From Ferruginibacter sp. (GTDB lineage Bacteria > Bacteroidota > Bacteroidia > Chitinophagales > Chitinophagaceae), in NCBI RefSeq assembly GCF_014377975.1, contig NZ_JACMOO010000006.1, positions 1-61,980 on the forward strand: a DNA stretch of 61,980 nt. Direction: 5' to 3'. Position numbers and translations under genes: made by a program. Every line of letters starts with the position of its first letter. Position 1 is the stretch's first letter. The notes below the pieces were generated by a model that searched no databases, was not told where the DNA came from, and saw nothing but the letters and a program-made list of their open reading frames with translations. Shown here piece after piece: positions 1-9,188 of this stretch.

Positions 1-211
1 AAGCACCAACCTGCTTTAAAGCCGCCAAACACAGGCTTATTAAAGTGCATTAGCAGATGGCAAATGATATCAACAGGCATAGCAGCCTAAAAAATAGGGA
101 CTGGCAGATTGCCTGTAATGAAATTAAAAACAAGTTGCAGGGCGAAAAAAATTTTTTTAAACCGCAATTTTTAGTTTTTGCACAGTCTGTCGTTGCTGCC
201 ATGGAAAACAA
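1..211. other. Window edge, no gene assigned
   Basis: No complete gene is visible here. Two short open frames run in from the left edge on the plus strand, one ending at a TAG at 51-53 and one at a TAA at 88-90. Either could be the last codons of a gene outside the window, and the sequence does not decide between them. The stretch at 150-180 is AT-rich and probably holds the promoter of the carbonic anhydrase gene. Confidence 0.3.
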
Positions 212-778
212 ATGCCCGTAACAAAAAAATTAAAAAATATGCCAGTAATTCTTCCGGTAAAAGGTGTGATGCCCCTGATGGGCGACAATTGTTTTATTGC
301 TCCCAACGCTACTATTGTTGGTGATGTTATAATGGGTAACGACTGCAGTGTGTGGTTTAATGCCGTGATACGTGGCGACGTTAACAGCATTCGCATGGGC
401 AACAGAGTAAACGTACAGGATGGTGCTGTAATTCACTGTACATACCAGAAAACGAAAGCCATCATTGGAAATAATGTTAGCATTGGACACAATGCAATTG
501 TACATGGATGCGTTATAGCTGATAATGTGCTGGTTGGCATGGGTGCTATTGTCATGGACAATGTTCAGGTAGGAAGCAATTGTATTATTGCTGCAGGGGC
601 AGTAGTGCTTGAAAATACCATCATAGAACCAGGATGTATTTATGCAGGCATACCTGCAAAAAAAGTAAAAATGATCAGCGAAGAATTAATTAACGGAGAG
701 ATAAATAGGATTGCAGAAAATTACTTAATGTATAGCGGTTGGTTTAAAAATCCGGATGCCGCAGATATTAATGTTTAA
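212..778 (+). CDS. Gamma-type carbonic anhydrase family protein
   Basis: This is a left-handed beta-helix protein of up to 188 residues built from hexapeptide repeats (runs such as IGNNVSIGHNAIVHG). Gamma carbonic anhydrases are trimeric zinc enzymes that interconvert CO2 and bicarbonate. The three expected zinc histidines are visible at about H75 (VIHCTY), H93 and H98 (IGHNAIVHG), with the family's five-residue spacing between the last two. The length suits the short YrdA/PaaY-like branch. An in-frame ATG at 239 is an alternative start nine codons in, and neither has a Shine-Dalgarno sequence. The family call is firm. Activity of the YrdA-like branch is not certain, so a general metal-binding hexapeptide role remains possible. 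Confidence 0.9.
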   Translation: MPVTKKLKNMPVILPVKGVMPLMGDNCFIAPNATIVGDVIMGNDCSVWFNAVIRGDVNSIRMGNRVNVQDGAVIHCTYQKTKAIIGNNVSIGHNAIVHGCVIADNVLVGMGAIVMDNVQVGSNCIIAAGAVVLENTIIEPGCIYAGIPAKKVKMISEELINGEINRIAENYLMYSGWFKNPDAADINV

Positions 779-789
779 CTAATTAGATT

Positions 790-984
790 ATGAGAAAATT
801 TTTATTTGCGGTAATAGTTTTTTCATTTTTATCCGGTGTAACTGGATGTTCGATATTTAAAAAAACAGAAAAATATGGTTGCCCAGGTAGCCCTCAACCG
901 GGAGAATTGAGCAATGATCAAAAAATTGCCAAAGGCGAAAAAGTTAAGAAGTCGAATTATAAAGGTGGTAGAAAAATTTATTAA
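790..984 (+). CDS. Small putative lipoprotein
   Basis: This 64-residue protein starts with a Lys/Arg and hydrophobic signal and has a lipobox (SGVTGC, Cys at residue 20), so it should be lipidated and anchored in the envelope. The mature part is about 45 residues, rich in Lys and Gly, and ends in a basic tail (KGGRKIY). It lies 11 nt after the carbonic anhydrase stop and may be cotranscribed. Similar tiny lipoproteins are common in Chitinophagaceae. No function can be assigned. Confidence 0.7.
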   Translation: MRKFLFAVIVFSFLSGVTGCSIFKKTEKYGCPGSPQPGELSNDQKIAKGEKVKKSNYKGGRKIY

Positions 985-1071
985 CTCATTTTAAATAACC
1001 GATGCTTATTATTAGTAACCCAATATGTTTTTTATATTAATTTAACCCCAAACCCTAAACCCTCTACCCAC

Positions 1072-1374
1072 ATGTGTTATCATTTAAAAACTAAATTTGG
1101 CAATACCGAAGCCGTTATTGACGATAACTGCGGCATCTCCAAATTTTATGCTATCGCAGAAACTTTAGCCGCCGACCTGCAGATTAATTTTTTAAACCAG
1201 GTAGACGATAGTGAAACACTCGACTGGGATTTTCATTATAAAAATCATTTACTAACCCTGCATTACAATATTTTTAACGGAGTATCTATTTTTCCGCAAC
1301 ACATAAAAAGTGTACAGCAGGAAAATAATGCAGTGTTGGAAATTGCTCATTTTTTAGAGCACAAGGCGTACTGA
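1072..1374 (+). CDS. Hypothetical protein, 100 aa
   Basis: The family was not recognised. The protein is soluble and slightly acidic, without a signal peptide or membrane segment. It has two short beta-rich stretches (LLTLHYNIFNGVSIFPQ) and a C-terminal helix. The start ATG follows an A/C-rich leader. It is transcribed alone between the small lipoprotein and the convergent rsgA. Composition and codon use look like the neighbours, so I regard it as a real gene of unknown role. Confidence 0.55.
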   Translation: MCYHLKTKFGNTEAVIDDNCGISKFYAIAETLAADLQINFLNQVDDSETLDWDFHYKNHLLTLHYNIFNGVSIFPQHIKSVQQENNAVLEIAHFLEHKAY

Positions 1375-1454
1375 TTTTTAATGAAGTAGATTTTACTAAT
1401 TATACGAATTTTACTATTTGAAATAATTATTATAATCCGTTTAAATCAGCGTGA

Positions 1455-2381
1455 TCAATACGATTTTTCTTCCGTTTTATCAAGGATGGTGCAATAGCTA
1501 ATGTATCGGTCTATGTGAATAATACCTGCTTCCACAGCGGCTTTTACAGCACAGCCAGGTTCATTGGTATGAATACAATTGTTGAACTGGCAATCGTTGA
1601 TCAGTTGACGCATTTCAGGAAAATAGTGAGACAGTTCCTGCTTTGGAATATCAACCAGGCCTAATTCCCGTATGCCAGGTGTATCAATTACACGACCACC
1701 AAAAGGCAGGTTAAACATTTCTGCAAAAGTGGTGGTATGCAGGCCTTTGCCGCTCCAGCCGCTTACATCCTGCGTTTTTAATTGCAGCTCCGGAAAAATG
1801 GTATTGATGAAAGAAGATTTACCCACACCGCTGTGGCCGCTAAGCAAAGTCGTTTTGTCTTTCAATAAATCTTTTACGGCATCTACCCCTATATTTTTTT
1901 CAATACTCATGCCCATTACCTTGTAACCGATTGCTTCGTAAATTGATTTTACTTCCACAAATTTTTCCTGTTCCTTTTCTTTGTACAGGTCACTTTTATT
2001 AAACACTATTATAGAAGGAATGCGGTAGGCTTCCGAGGTAATTAAAAACCGATCGATAAAACCCTGCGAAGTTTTGGGATCTTTTAAAGTAGCAAATAAA
2101 AGCGACTGATCAATGTTGGATGCAATGATATGGTGCTTGTGTTTATTGGCAGGAGAAGTTCTTGTAATATAATTTCTGCGGTCATCAATTTCAGTAATAG
2201 TTACAGAACCTTCCAGTTCATTTTCTGCTGCGATGGTTACTACATCCCCCACCGCAATGGGGTTGGTGCTGGTTAACCCATCTATTTTAAACTTACCCAA
2301 AATACGGGCATTTAAAACGGCTCCTTCCTCGTTTTGCACTACATACCAACTGCCGGTACTTTTGTAAACTATTGCCTTCAT
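1455..2381 (-). CDS. rsgA: Ribosome small subunit-dependent GTPase A
   Basis: RsgA is a circularly permuted GTPase that acts late in 30S ribosomal subunit maturation. The N-terminus (about 1-75) fits the OB fold. The G motifs come in permuted order: NKSD at 128-131, the P-loop GHSGVGKSS at 182-190 and DTPG at 233-236. The C-terminal zinc knuckle is complete, with C264, C269, H271 and C277. The length of 308 residues is normal. The gene is transcribed divergently from the M16 peptidase pair. Its start codon is clear, with no upstream in-frame alternative that extends the fold. Confidence 0.97.
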   Translation of the reverse strand: MKAIVYKSTGSWYVVQNEEGAVLNARILGKFKIDGLTSTNPIAVGDVVTIAAENELEGSVTITEIDDRRNYITRTSPANKHKHHIIASNIDQSLLFATLKDPKTSQGFIDRFLITSEAYRIPSIIVFNKSDLYKEKEQEKFVEVKSIYEAIGYKVMGMSIEKNIGVDAVKDLLKDKTTLLSGHSGVGKSSFINTIFPELQLKTQDVSGWSGKGLHTTTFAEMFNLPFGGRVIDTPGIRELGLVDIPKQELSHYFPEMRQLINDCQFNNCIHTNEPGCAVKAAVEAGIIHIDRYISYCTILDKTEEKSY

Positions 2382-2605
2382 TGTACACGAATTTCATCAA
2401 TAAAAATGAATTAAAAAATTGTTTGCGTTCCGGCCTGAAAGCTAAAATTGAAGGTGGGAGCTTAACAGAGTTAAAAGTGGTACGTTGTAAAATTTTAACT
2501 GCTTGATTCAAAATATATATTTACTGTTCTGAAACTTATAAAAATTTGCCGGGATACAAAAATTTATTCCAGCGGATACCATTATCTTACCGCTTATCAA
2601 TTTTT

Positions 2606-2642
2606 TATAAGCCGTTATTGATCCCATCAATAACGGCTTATA
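2606..2642. promoter_or_regulatory. Perfect 17-bp inverted repeat overlapping the M16 promoter
   Basis: The arms at 2606-2622 and 2626-2642 are perfectly complementary around a CCC centre. A Bacteroidota -7 box TATATTTG lies at 2639-2646 and a TTG at 2618-2620, 18 nt upstream. The repeat therefore spans the spacer and reaches into the -7 box. No T-run follows, which argues against a simple terminator. An operator, or a hairpin at the extreme 5' end of the transcript, fits better. Confidence 0.6.
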
Positions 2643-2646
2643 TTTG
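2618..2646 (+). promoter_or_regulatory. Putative promoter of the M16 peptidase pair
   Basis: The -7 box TATATTTG (2639-2646) matches the Bacteroidota consensus TAnnTTTG exactly. A TTG at 2618-2620 lies 18 nt upstream. The box ends 19 nt before the ATG at 2666. Confidence 0.6.
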
Positions 2647-2665
2647 TCTTTCAATTAAAACAAAT

Positions 2666-4003
2666 ATGAAAAAACAAATATTTTATTTTTTACTGATGAC
2701 AACTACCATTTCGGCTACAGCCCAAAAAGTGGCCTACACCGAATATGATTTAAAAAACGGCTTGCATGTTATTTTACACCAGGATAAAACAGCCCCCGTG
2801 GTGGCAGTATCGGTGATGTATCATGTAGGCAGTAAGGATGAGCAACAGAATCGTACGGGGTTTGCTCATTTTTTTGAACATTTGCTTTTTGAAGGCAGCG
2901 ACAATATTAAAAAGGGGGAGTTTATGAAAATTGTTAGCAGCAACGGCGGTCAAAACAATGCCAATACCTCACAGGACCGGACTTTTTATTACGAAGTGTT
3001 TCCCTCTAACCAATTGGCTACCGGAATATGGCTCGAAAGCGAGCGTATGATGCACCCGGTGATAAATGAAATAGGTGTAAAAACACAAAATGAAGTAGTT
3101 AAGGAAGAGAAAAGATTGCGGGTGGATAACCAGCCATATGGTAATTTTTTAAGTGAAATAATGAAACGCTTATTTACAAAGCATCCTTACAATTGGGTGC
3201 CCATTGGCAGTATGGCCGATTTAGATGCCGCTACGCTGGATGAATTTAAGGCTTTTAATAAAAAATATTATACCCCTAATAATGCGGTGCTGGTTATTGC
3301 CGGCGATATTGATATTGCAAAAACAAAAACGTTGATAGAAAATTATTTTGGTGATATTCCTGCTGGTGTTGCCATTACAAGAACTACCGCAAAAGAAGAT
3401 CCGATAACCACTGAAATAATTGATACTGCTTATGATAACAATATACAGATACCAGCTATTTTAGCTGCGTACAGGGTGCCGGGCGAAACAGACAAAGATT
3501 CAAAAGTACTTGAAATGGCCAGTGCTGTATTAAGCCAGGGCAACAGCAGCCGCATGTTTAAAAAAATGGTAGATGACAAAAAGAATTCCCTGCAGGTAGG
3601 CTCCTTTAATTACTCGCTGGAAGACTATGGCGCTTATATTATTTATGCATTGCCTAACAACGAAACGCCGTTGGATACCCTGTTAAAAGATATGGATGAA
3701 GAAGTGGCAAAGCTTCAAAACGACCTCATCAGCGAAGCTGAATTTACCAAATTGCAAAACCAGTTTGAAAACGATTTTATCAGCAAAAATACCAGGATGC
3801 TTGGTGTGGCAGAAAACCTGGCCAGTGGATATACTTTTTATAAAAACACCAATAATATTAATACCGAGCTGGAGGATATAAGAAAAATAACCCGCCAGGA
3901 TATCCGGGATGTTGCTAAAAAATACCTCAATAAAAATCAGCGGGTGGTGTTGTATTATTTACCTAAACAAAACCCCACAGTAACTGCTCCTCCTGCAAAA
4001 TAA
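2666..4003 (+). CDS. M16 family zinc metallopeptidase (catalytic subunit)
   Basis: This is a secreted pitrilysin/insulinase-type peptidase of 445 residues. I chose the ATG at 2666 because it begins a signal peptide (MKKQIFYFLL...ATA) and lies just behind the promoter; the open frame continues upstream without homology. The inverted zinc motif HxxEH is complete (H68, E71, H72 in HFFEHLLFEG), with the downstream acidic region expected to supply the third ligand. Two M16 half-domains follow. The next gene is a second M16 protein lacking this motif. Such pairs usually form an active/inactive heterodimer in the periplasm that degrades peptides, and I infer the same here. Confidence 0.93.
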   Translation: MKKQIFYFLLMTTTISATAQKVAYTEYDLKNGLHVILHQDKTAPVVAVSVMYHVGSKDEQQNRTGFAHFFEHLLFEGSDNIKKGEFMKIVSSNGGQNNANTSQDRTFYYEVFPSNQLATGIWLESERMMHPVINEIGVKTQNEVVKEEKRLRVDNQPYGNFLSEIMKRLFTKHPYNWVPIGSMADLDAATLDEFKAFNKKYYTPNNAVLVIAGDIDIAKTKTLIENYFGDIPAGVAITRTTAKEDPITTEIIDTAYDNNIQIPAILAAYRVPGETDKDSKVLEMASAVLSQGNSSRMFKKMVDDKKNSLQVGSFNYSLEDYGAYIIYALPNNETPLDTLLKDMDEEVAKLQNDLISEAEFTKLQNQFENDFISKNTRMLGVAENLASGYTFYKNTNNINTELEDIRKITRQDIRDVAKKYLNKNQRVVLYYLPKQNPTVTAPPAK

Positions 4004-4031
4004 ATTGAATACACACAGTAAAAATTATTTC

Positions 4032-6128
4032 ATGAAAAAAGTAATCATAGTTGCATTAAGTATTGTTTTATTACAACACGGTTTTGCACAAATAAAAGTT
4101 GACAGATCAAAAAAACCAGCAGCAGGGCCAGCTCCTGCAATATCCATCAAAGATCCGGTAATATTTACCCTGCCCAACGGCATGACTGTTTTGGTGGTGG
4201 AAAACCATAAATTTCCAAAAGTCTCTGCATCATTAAATATTGATGCAGGCCCGATACTGGAGGGAAAAAGAACAGGTCTGGTAAATTTGATGGGACAGAT
4301 GCTGGGAGAAGGAACCACCAATATGCCCAAAGATAAATTTGATGAAGCAGTGGATATCATTGGAGCTGAAGTGAGCCTCTATGCTTCTGGTGGCTCAGCC
4401 AGCGCCCTGACAAGGTATTTTGAAAAAGCATTTAATTTAATGGCTGATGGCTTAAAAAATCCTGCGTTTCCCCAGGCATCTTTTGATAAGTTAAAATCGC
4501 TTACCATTACTGGTTTAAAATCAAATGAAAAAAGTGCGCCTGCGATTGCGGCAAGAGTTAATGCCGCGTTAAGCTATGGTAAACAAACTGCCATGGGCGA
4601 GTTTACCACCGAAGAAACAGTAAAAGGTCTTATCTTAAAAGATGTAAAAGATGCCTATAAAAATTACATCACTCCATCCCGCTCTTACTTAACTTTTGTT
4701 GGAGACATTACACCCGCTGCTGCAAAAGAACTAACTACCAAAGCGTTTGGCAGATGGTCAGGAAAAAAACTTAGCCTGCCTGTTATTCCATTGGTAAAAA
4801 ACCCAGCTAAAACAGAAATTGATTTTGTTGATGTGCCTACCGCTGTACAGGGAGAATTAAACGTTGGCAATCTGGTAAGTAACCCAATGAACAATAAGGA
4901 TTACCATGCGTTGCTGGTAGCCAATCAAATATTGGGTGGCGGGGCAGAAAGTAAATTATTTATGAACCTGCGGGAAAAGCATGGTTTTACTTATGGCAGT
5001 TATTCCAGAATAGGCAGTGGTCGTTTTCAAAGCCTGTTTACGGCAAGTGCCGCTGTAAGGTCTGATAAAGTGGATAGTGCCACCGCTGAAATTTTTAGTG
5101 AAATTTTAAACATGAGGGATGGAAAAATTACCCAGGAAGAACTGGATATTGCCAAGGCAAAATACAATGGCTCCTTTGCACTTGGTATGGAAGACCCTTC
5201 CCGTACTGCTACCTATGCATCCAATATTCTTATTAATAATTTACCCAAAGATTTTTACAAAACTTTCCTGCAAAAGATAAACAGTGTTTCTTTAAATGAT
5301 TTAAAAAGAGTGTCAGGTATCTATTTTAATGAAAACCATTCCAGGATTGTAATTGCCGGAAACGGCTCCGTTATTTTACCCAAATTGATGAGGTTGGGTT
5401 ATCCGGTTAAAAAATTCGACCGCTATGCAAACCCCGTAATTGATAAAGCGGCAGATGTAAAAGGAATAGAAACAGCTAAAAATACCAATAGTATTTCCGC
5501 ATCAGAAATTATTGAAACTTATTTAAAAGCCATTGGTGGTAAAGATGAAGTTAAAAAAGTAACCAGCATGTCTTCGGTTATTGGTCTTGATATGATGGGC
5601 CGTTCATTTGAAGGCGTGGAAAAGAAAATGAACCCCGGCATGCAGATGCTGGAACTAAAAATGGGCACCATGACGGTGATGAAAATGGTCTTCAATGGTA
5701 CCTCTGGCTTTCAGCAACAAGGACCACAAAAGAAAGATTTATCCGAAAAAGAAATCAAGGAAGCCCAGGATGATAAAGGAGTGATTCCACAATTGTATTA
5801 CATTACCGATGGCGCTTATAAAACCGATTATCTGGGAACAGGTAAAGTGGATGATGAAGATACCTATCGTTTAAAAGTAGTAATGCCAAGCGGCAGAACC
5901 TCTATCCAGGAATATTCTGTAAAAACCGGGTTGCTGTTAAAAGAAGAAACAACTTCAATACAGGAAGGCGCGGATATACCCATGACCATTGAGTATAAAA
6001 ATTATAAAAAAACCGGTGCCTTGTTATTGCCAACAGAAATAACCAGGAATGCAGGTGGTCAGGAAATTCCTTTTAAGTACAAAGAAATAAAATTAAATGA
6101 AGGCGTAACTGACGCTGACTTTAAATAA
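4032..6128 (+). CDS. M16 family protein without zinc motif, fused to a LolA-like C-terminal domain
   Basis: This is the partner of the preceding peptidase, 698 residues from the ATG at 4032, which begins a signal peptide (MKKVIIVALSIVLL). The region aligned with HxxEH reads NLMGQMLGEG, so the zinc ligands are missing. The second M16 half keeps the substrate-binding type stretch (LREKHGFTYGSYSR). From about residue 490 there is an extra domain of about 210 residues, starting at ASEIIETYLKAIGG, that looks like an outer-membrane lipoprotein-sorting (LolA-like) fold. The stop of the first gene is 28 nt upstream, so the two are cotranscribed. Loss of metal ligands is seen directly; the scaffold role is inferred from characterised M16 pairs. 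Confidence 0.88.
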   Translation: MKKVIIVALSIVLLQHGFAQIKVDRSKKPAAGPAPAISIKDPVIFTLPNGMTVLVVENHKFPKVSASLNIDAGPILEGKRTGLVNLMGQMLGEGTTNMPKDKFDEAVDIIGAEVSLYASGGSASALTRYFEKAFNLMADGLKNPAFPQASFDKLKSLTITGLKSNEKSAPAIAARVNAALSYGKQTAMGEFTTEETVKGLILKDVKDAYKNYITPSRSYLTFVGDITPAAAKELTTKAFGRWSGKKLSLPVIPLVKNPAKTEIDFVDVPTAVQGELNVGNLVSNPMNNKDYHALLVANQILGGGAESKLFMNLREKHGFTYGSYSRIGSGRFQSLFTASAAVRSDKVDSATAEIFSEILNMRDGKITQEELDIAKAKYNGSFALGMEDPSRTATYASNILINNLPKDFYKTFLQKINSVSLNDLKRVSGIYFNENHSRIVIAGNGSVILPKLMRLGYPVKKFDRYANPVIDKAADVKGIETAKNTNSISASEIIETYLKAIGGKDEVKKVTSMSSVIGLDMMGRSFEGVEKKMNPGMQMLELKMGTMTVMKMVFNGTSGFQQQGPQKKDLSEKEIKEAQDDKGVIPQLYYITDGAYKTDYLGTGKVDDEDTYRLKVVMPSGRTSIQEYSVKTGLLLKEETTSIQEGADIPMTIEYKNYKKTGALLLPTEITRNAGGQEIPFKYKEIKLNEGVTDADFK

Positions 6129-6145
6129 AACTACCCCACGATTTT

Positions 6146-6185
6146 AAAAAATTCATTCCGTAAAAAGAATGGATTTTTTTTTATT
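6146..6185 (+). terminator. Rho-independent terminator after the M16 pair
   Basis: The arms at 6146-6158 and 6167-6179 pair over 13 bp with one G-T wobble, and a run of T follows. It lies 18 nt past the M16 stop. Confidence 0.75.
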
Positions 6186-6323
6186 TTTTAATTTTAGTTT
6201 TTTCAACACCAGCCATTGCTGCAATTAACCATAGGTATACATTACTACCTTTAACAAAAAAATAGGCATTATATTCGCTACATCAATTTTGAATTAATTT
6301 TATTTGCCATTAAACTTTAAATC

Positions 6324-7019
6324 ATGGAAACAGCAAAACCCCAAATATTATTGTGTGAAGACGATACCAACCTTGGTATGGTTTTAAAAAATTACCTTGA
6401 ACTGAATGATTACGAAGTGGTATTGGAAAGAGACGGCCGTCTTGGTCTGGCCGCGTTTCAGCGGGAAAAATTCGATATTTGTTTATTGGATGTAATGATG
6501 CCCAATATGGATGGGTTTACTTTGGCAGAAGAAATACGCGATATCAATCCTGATGTTCCGTTGTTTTTCTTATCGGCCAAAACCATGAAGGAGGACATTA
6601 TACAAGGGTATAAATTAGGGGCAGATGATTACATTACGAAGCCATTTGACAGTGAAGTTTTACTGTTAAAAATAAAAGCAATTTTAAAGAGGAATGAAGA
6701 AATGCACCGGGAAGAAGTGAATGCAGAATTTGATATGGGTAAGTATCATTTTAACCCGCGTTTACGTGAACTGATTTATGAAGGCAAAGTGCAAACATTG
6801 TCACCAAAAGAAAATGAGTTATTAAAAATGTTATGCGAATATAAAAATGACCTGTTGCAAAGAGAGATTGCGTTAAAGAAAATATGGGGCAGCGATACGT
6901 ATTTTAATGGCCGCAGCATGGATGTGTACATTGCAAAACTGCGTAAATATTTAAAGGAAGACAGTACCATCGAAATAGTAAATATTCATGGTAACGGGTT
7001 TAGGTTGGTAGCAGCGTAA
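6324..7019 (+). CDS. OmpR/PhoB-type response regulator
   Basis: This 231-residue regulator has a receiver domain (about 7-122) with the acidic cluster ED near residue 12, phospho-acceptor D56 (LLDVMMPN) and the conserved Lys K107 (DYITKPFD). A winged-helix DNA-binding domain occupies about 133-231 and ends in the usual NIHGNGFRL wing. It resembles the RprY-like regulators of Bacteroidota. No histidine kinase is adjacent, so it is an orphan in this window; its kinase may lie elsewhere. It is bounded by terminators on both sides and is probably monocistronic. Confidence 0.93.
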   Translation: METAKPQILLCEDDTNLGMVLKNYLELNDYEVVLERDGRLGLAAFQREKFDICLLDVMMPNMDGFTLAEEIRDINPDVPLFFLSAKTMKEDIIQGYKLGADDYITKPFDSEVLLLKIKAILKRNEEMHREEVNAEFDMGKYHFNPRLRELIYEGKVQTLSPKENELLKMLCEYKNDLLQREIALKKIWGSDTYFNGRSMDVYIAKLRKYLKEDSTIEIVNIHGNGFRLVAA

Positions 7020-7040
7020 AACGTATCATATTGACTTTAT

Positions 7041-7080
7041 CAACTTTGCCAAAGTTTTAAACTTTGGCAAAGTTGTTTTT
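7041..7080. terminator. Long perfect palindromic terminator between convergent genes
   Basis: The arms at 7041-7057 and 7059-7075 are perfectly complementary around one central base, and five T follow on the plus strand. It separates the response regulator (plus) from ruvB (minus) and probably terminates the regulator transcript. Confidence 0.8.
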
Positions 7081-7088
7081 AAATCTTC

Positions 7089-8120
7089 TTAAAATAACGA
7101 ACCGGCAATACCGCTATTGGGCAACACTCTTCCAAGATGCTGATATGCCTTAGCGGTCGCTTCCCGTCCTCTTGCAGTGCGCTGTAAAAAACCCTCCTGT
7201 ATCAAAAAAGGTTCATACACTTCTTCCAGTGTGCCCGGCTCTTCGCCAACGGCTGTTGCAATGGTAGTTATACCCACCGGCCCGCCTTTAAATTTGTCGA
7301 TGATGGCACTTAAAATACGGTTGTCCATTTCATCCAATCCATGCTCATCTACATTCAATGCTTTTAGGGAATGCTGCGTAATACCAATATCAATGATGTC
7401 ATCATTCAGCACCTGTGCAAAATCCCTTACTCTTCTTAAAAGTCCATTGGCAATACGCGGCGTTCCCCGGCTGCGACGTGCAATTTCATCTGCGGCAGCG
7501 GCGGAAATACTGGTATTTAATATGCCGGCAGAACGAAGTATAATTTTCTGCAACGTGGCAGCATTGTAATACTCCAGTCTTGATTTAATACCAAAGCGTG
7601 ACAGCAGCGGCGCTGTTAATAAACCACTGCGGGTAGTGGCGCCAATCAGAGTAAAAGGATTTAAATTGATTTGTACGCTCCTTGCATTGGGACCGCTGTC
7701 AATCATAATGTCAATCCGGTAATCTTCCATGGCCGCATACAAATATTCCTCTACCACATTGCTCAGGCGATGTATTTCATCAATAAATAATACATCGTTG
7801 GGCTCCAGATTGGTTAACAGTCCTGCCAGGTCACCGGGCTTTTCAATTACGGGGCCACTGGTTTCTTTAATAGCTACCCCCAACTCGTTGGCTACTATTC
7901 TGCTGAGAGTTGTTTTACCCAAACCGGGCGGTCCGTGAAATAAAATATGATCCAGGGCCTCCCCTCTTATTTTTGCTGCCTTTATAAATATCCGCAGATT
8001 TTCAATGGTTTGGGGCTGACCGCTAAAATCGGCCATTTCGCTGGGCCGGATATTATTTTCAAATTCTTTTTCCGCAGGGCTCAATGCTTCGCCATCCTTA
8101 TTTAAATTGGAGTTTGCCAT
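7089..8120 (-). CDS. ruvB: Holliday junction branch migration DNA helicase RuvB
   Basis: RuvB is the hexameric AAA+ motor that drives Holliday junction branch migration with RuvA and RuvC. The protein has 343 residues from the ATG at 8120; an upstream in-frame ATG at 8168 would add a hydrophobic, unrelated extension. The typical start region ([13 protein letters not shown]) is present. The Walker [10 protein letters not shown] is at about 63-71, the Walker B region is FIDEIHRL, and sensor GATTRSGLL is clear. The C-terminal winged-helix domain ends with the usual RTARGREAT stretch. No other ruv gene is nearby, which is normal for this phylum. Confidence 0.98.
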   Translation of the reverse strand: MANSNLNKDGEALSPAEKEFENNIRPSEMADFSGQPQTIENLRIFIKAAKIRGEALDHILFHGPPGLGKTTLSRIVANELGVAIKETSGPVIEKPGDLAGLLTNLEPNDVLFIDEIHRLSNVVEEYLYAAMEDYRIDIMIDSGPNARSVQINLNPFTLIGATTRSGLLTAPLLSRFGIKSRLEYYNAATLQKIILRSAGILNTSISAAAADEIARRSRGTPRIANGLLRRVRDFAQVLNDDIIDIGITQHSLKALNVDEHGLDEMDNRILSAIIDKFKGGPVGITTIATAVGEEPGTLEEVYEPFLIQEGFLQRTARGREATAKAYQHLGRVLPNSGIAGSLF

Positions 8121-8303
8121 GTTGTAAAAATAATCAATTAACCAATGAAGAAAGATGGTAATTTTCACTTCCGGTTTTTAGTGAACCTATGCACATCAAC
8201 TCCTAAAGCGCTAAAAATATTGACCATATAAATTCGTTCTGTTTTAAAATAACCCGAGGTGTTTGTCAGTGTATATTTTTTTATTTTAATTTTATAGTCA
8301 TCT

Positions 8304-8990
8304 CTACCTTATGTCCATCACCCTTCCTTCGGTTGTTGCATTATCGATACCTGAAAAGTGCGGGTCATCTTCTTTTGCACCGGTGATTACTTTTGCACCT
8401 GCAGGCATTTTTTTAAGTGGGATACAAATGCACGCTGACTTTTTTTAAGAAAGAGCTATTTTTACTACAACATCTCCAATTGTATCTGTATAACTGCTCA
8501 ACTTGAAACTGACTGCCGAAAAAGCTTTGCAGATAGCAATAACATTTTTAACTATTTTGAAACTGCGGTATCAATCTTTGAACTGTTGGATACAAAACCA
8601 ATACGGGTGAATTGAAACCAATTGCGTTTAACAGTATCAATTGTTACCGCAGTGTTTTATAAAAAATTTGAACAGTGTGTTTTCTATCAAATTTGCTGTT
8701 AATATAACCGTACCGTTTGGCAAATCAAAACAACCATTTTGCACAGGTCATAAACATAATTACCACTGTTATCCACCTTGCCGGTAACTGCCGGCAAGGT
8801 TACTTCTACCGTTTTCTCTTTTGTTATTGTTTTCGAAGTCCGTATTGTTATTTTATTTGCCGTGTACCGCTTCTGTCTCCAGATAAATACCGGGCAGCAG
8901 CGGCGGATAATACCAGTAACAATATTGGTAAAAACCATTTTTAACCATTACTTTTTGGTTCCACAGCTTCTTCAATTATAGTAGATAACG
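8304..8990 (-). pseudogene. Decayed OmpA-family envelope protein gene
   Basis: No intact frame is present, but fragments of one protein follow in order on the minus strand in different frames. They are a membrane segment (WFLPILLLVLSAAAARYLSG, 8937 downward), a linker (EVTLPAVTGKVDNSGNYVYD, about 8830-8750), FDLPNGTVI...ENTLFKFF (8735-8637), IDTVKRNWFQF (8641-8552), KAFSAVSFKLSSYTDTIGD (8555-8445) and NATTEGRVMDIR with a stop at 8304-8306. The SYTDTIGD and NATTEGR blocks match the OmpA peptidoglycan-binding signatures GYTDNTGD and NATAEGRAKNRR. At least four frameshifts or stops separate the pieces, so the gene is dead. The original N-terminus upstream of the membrane segment was not found. 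Confidence 0.8.
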
Positions 8991-9173
8991 TAATTTTTAC
9001 TTTTTATTTTTGAACTGATTTAACCTGGTTTTATATTTAACTTTATGAACAAGGTTACGAACCGTTTTTAAAAAAACCAGCAGGCATGCTTAATTTAATA
9101 GTAGTTGTTAGCCTTTTACATCATCATATCGCCATTAATAAAAAAACTGCGTTAGTGGCACAAAAGGAATTGG

Positions 9174-9181
9174 TAAGTTTG
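9174..9181 (+). promoter_or_regulatory. Putative -7 box of the LytS-type kinase gene
   Basis: TAAGTTTG matches TAnnTTTG and ends 7 nt before the ATG at 9189, which would give a transcript with almost no leader. No good -33 element is seen. Confidence 0.4.
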
Positions 9182-9188
9182 TATTGTT

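Noticed and set aside
8699..8981. Several 60-80 codon frames on both strands at 8.7-9.0 kb
   Set aside because: They are pieces and shadows of the decayed OmpA-family gene and none is an intact gene.
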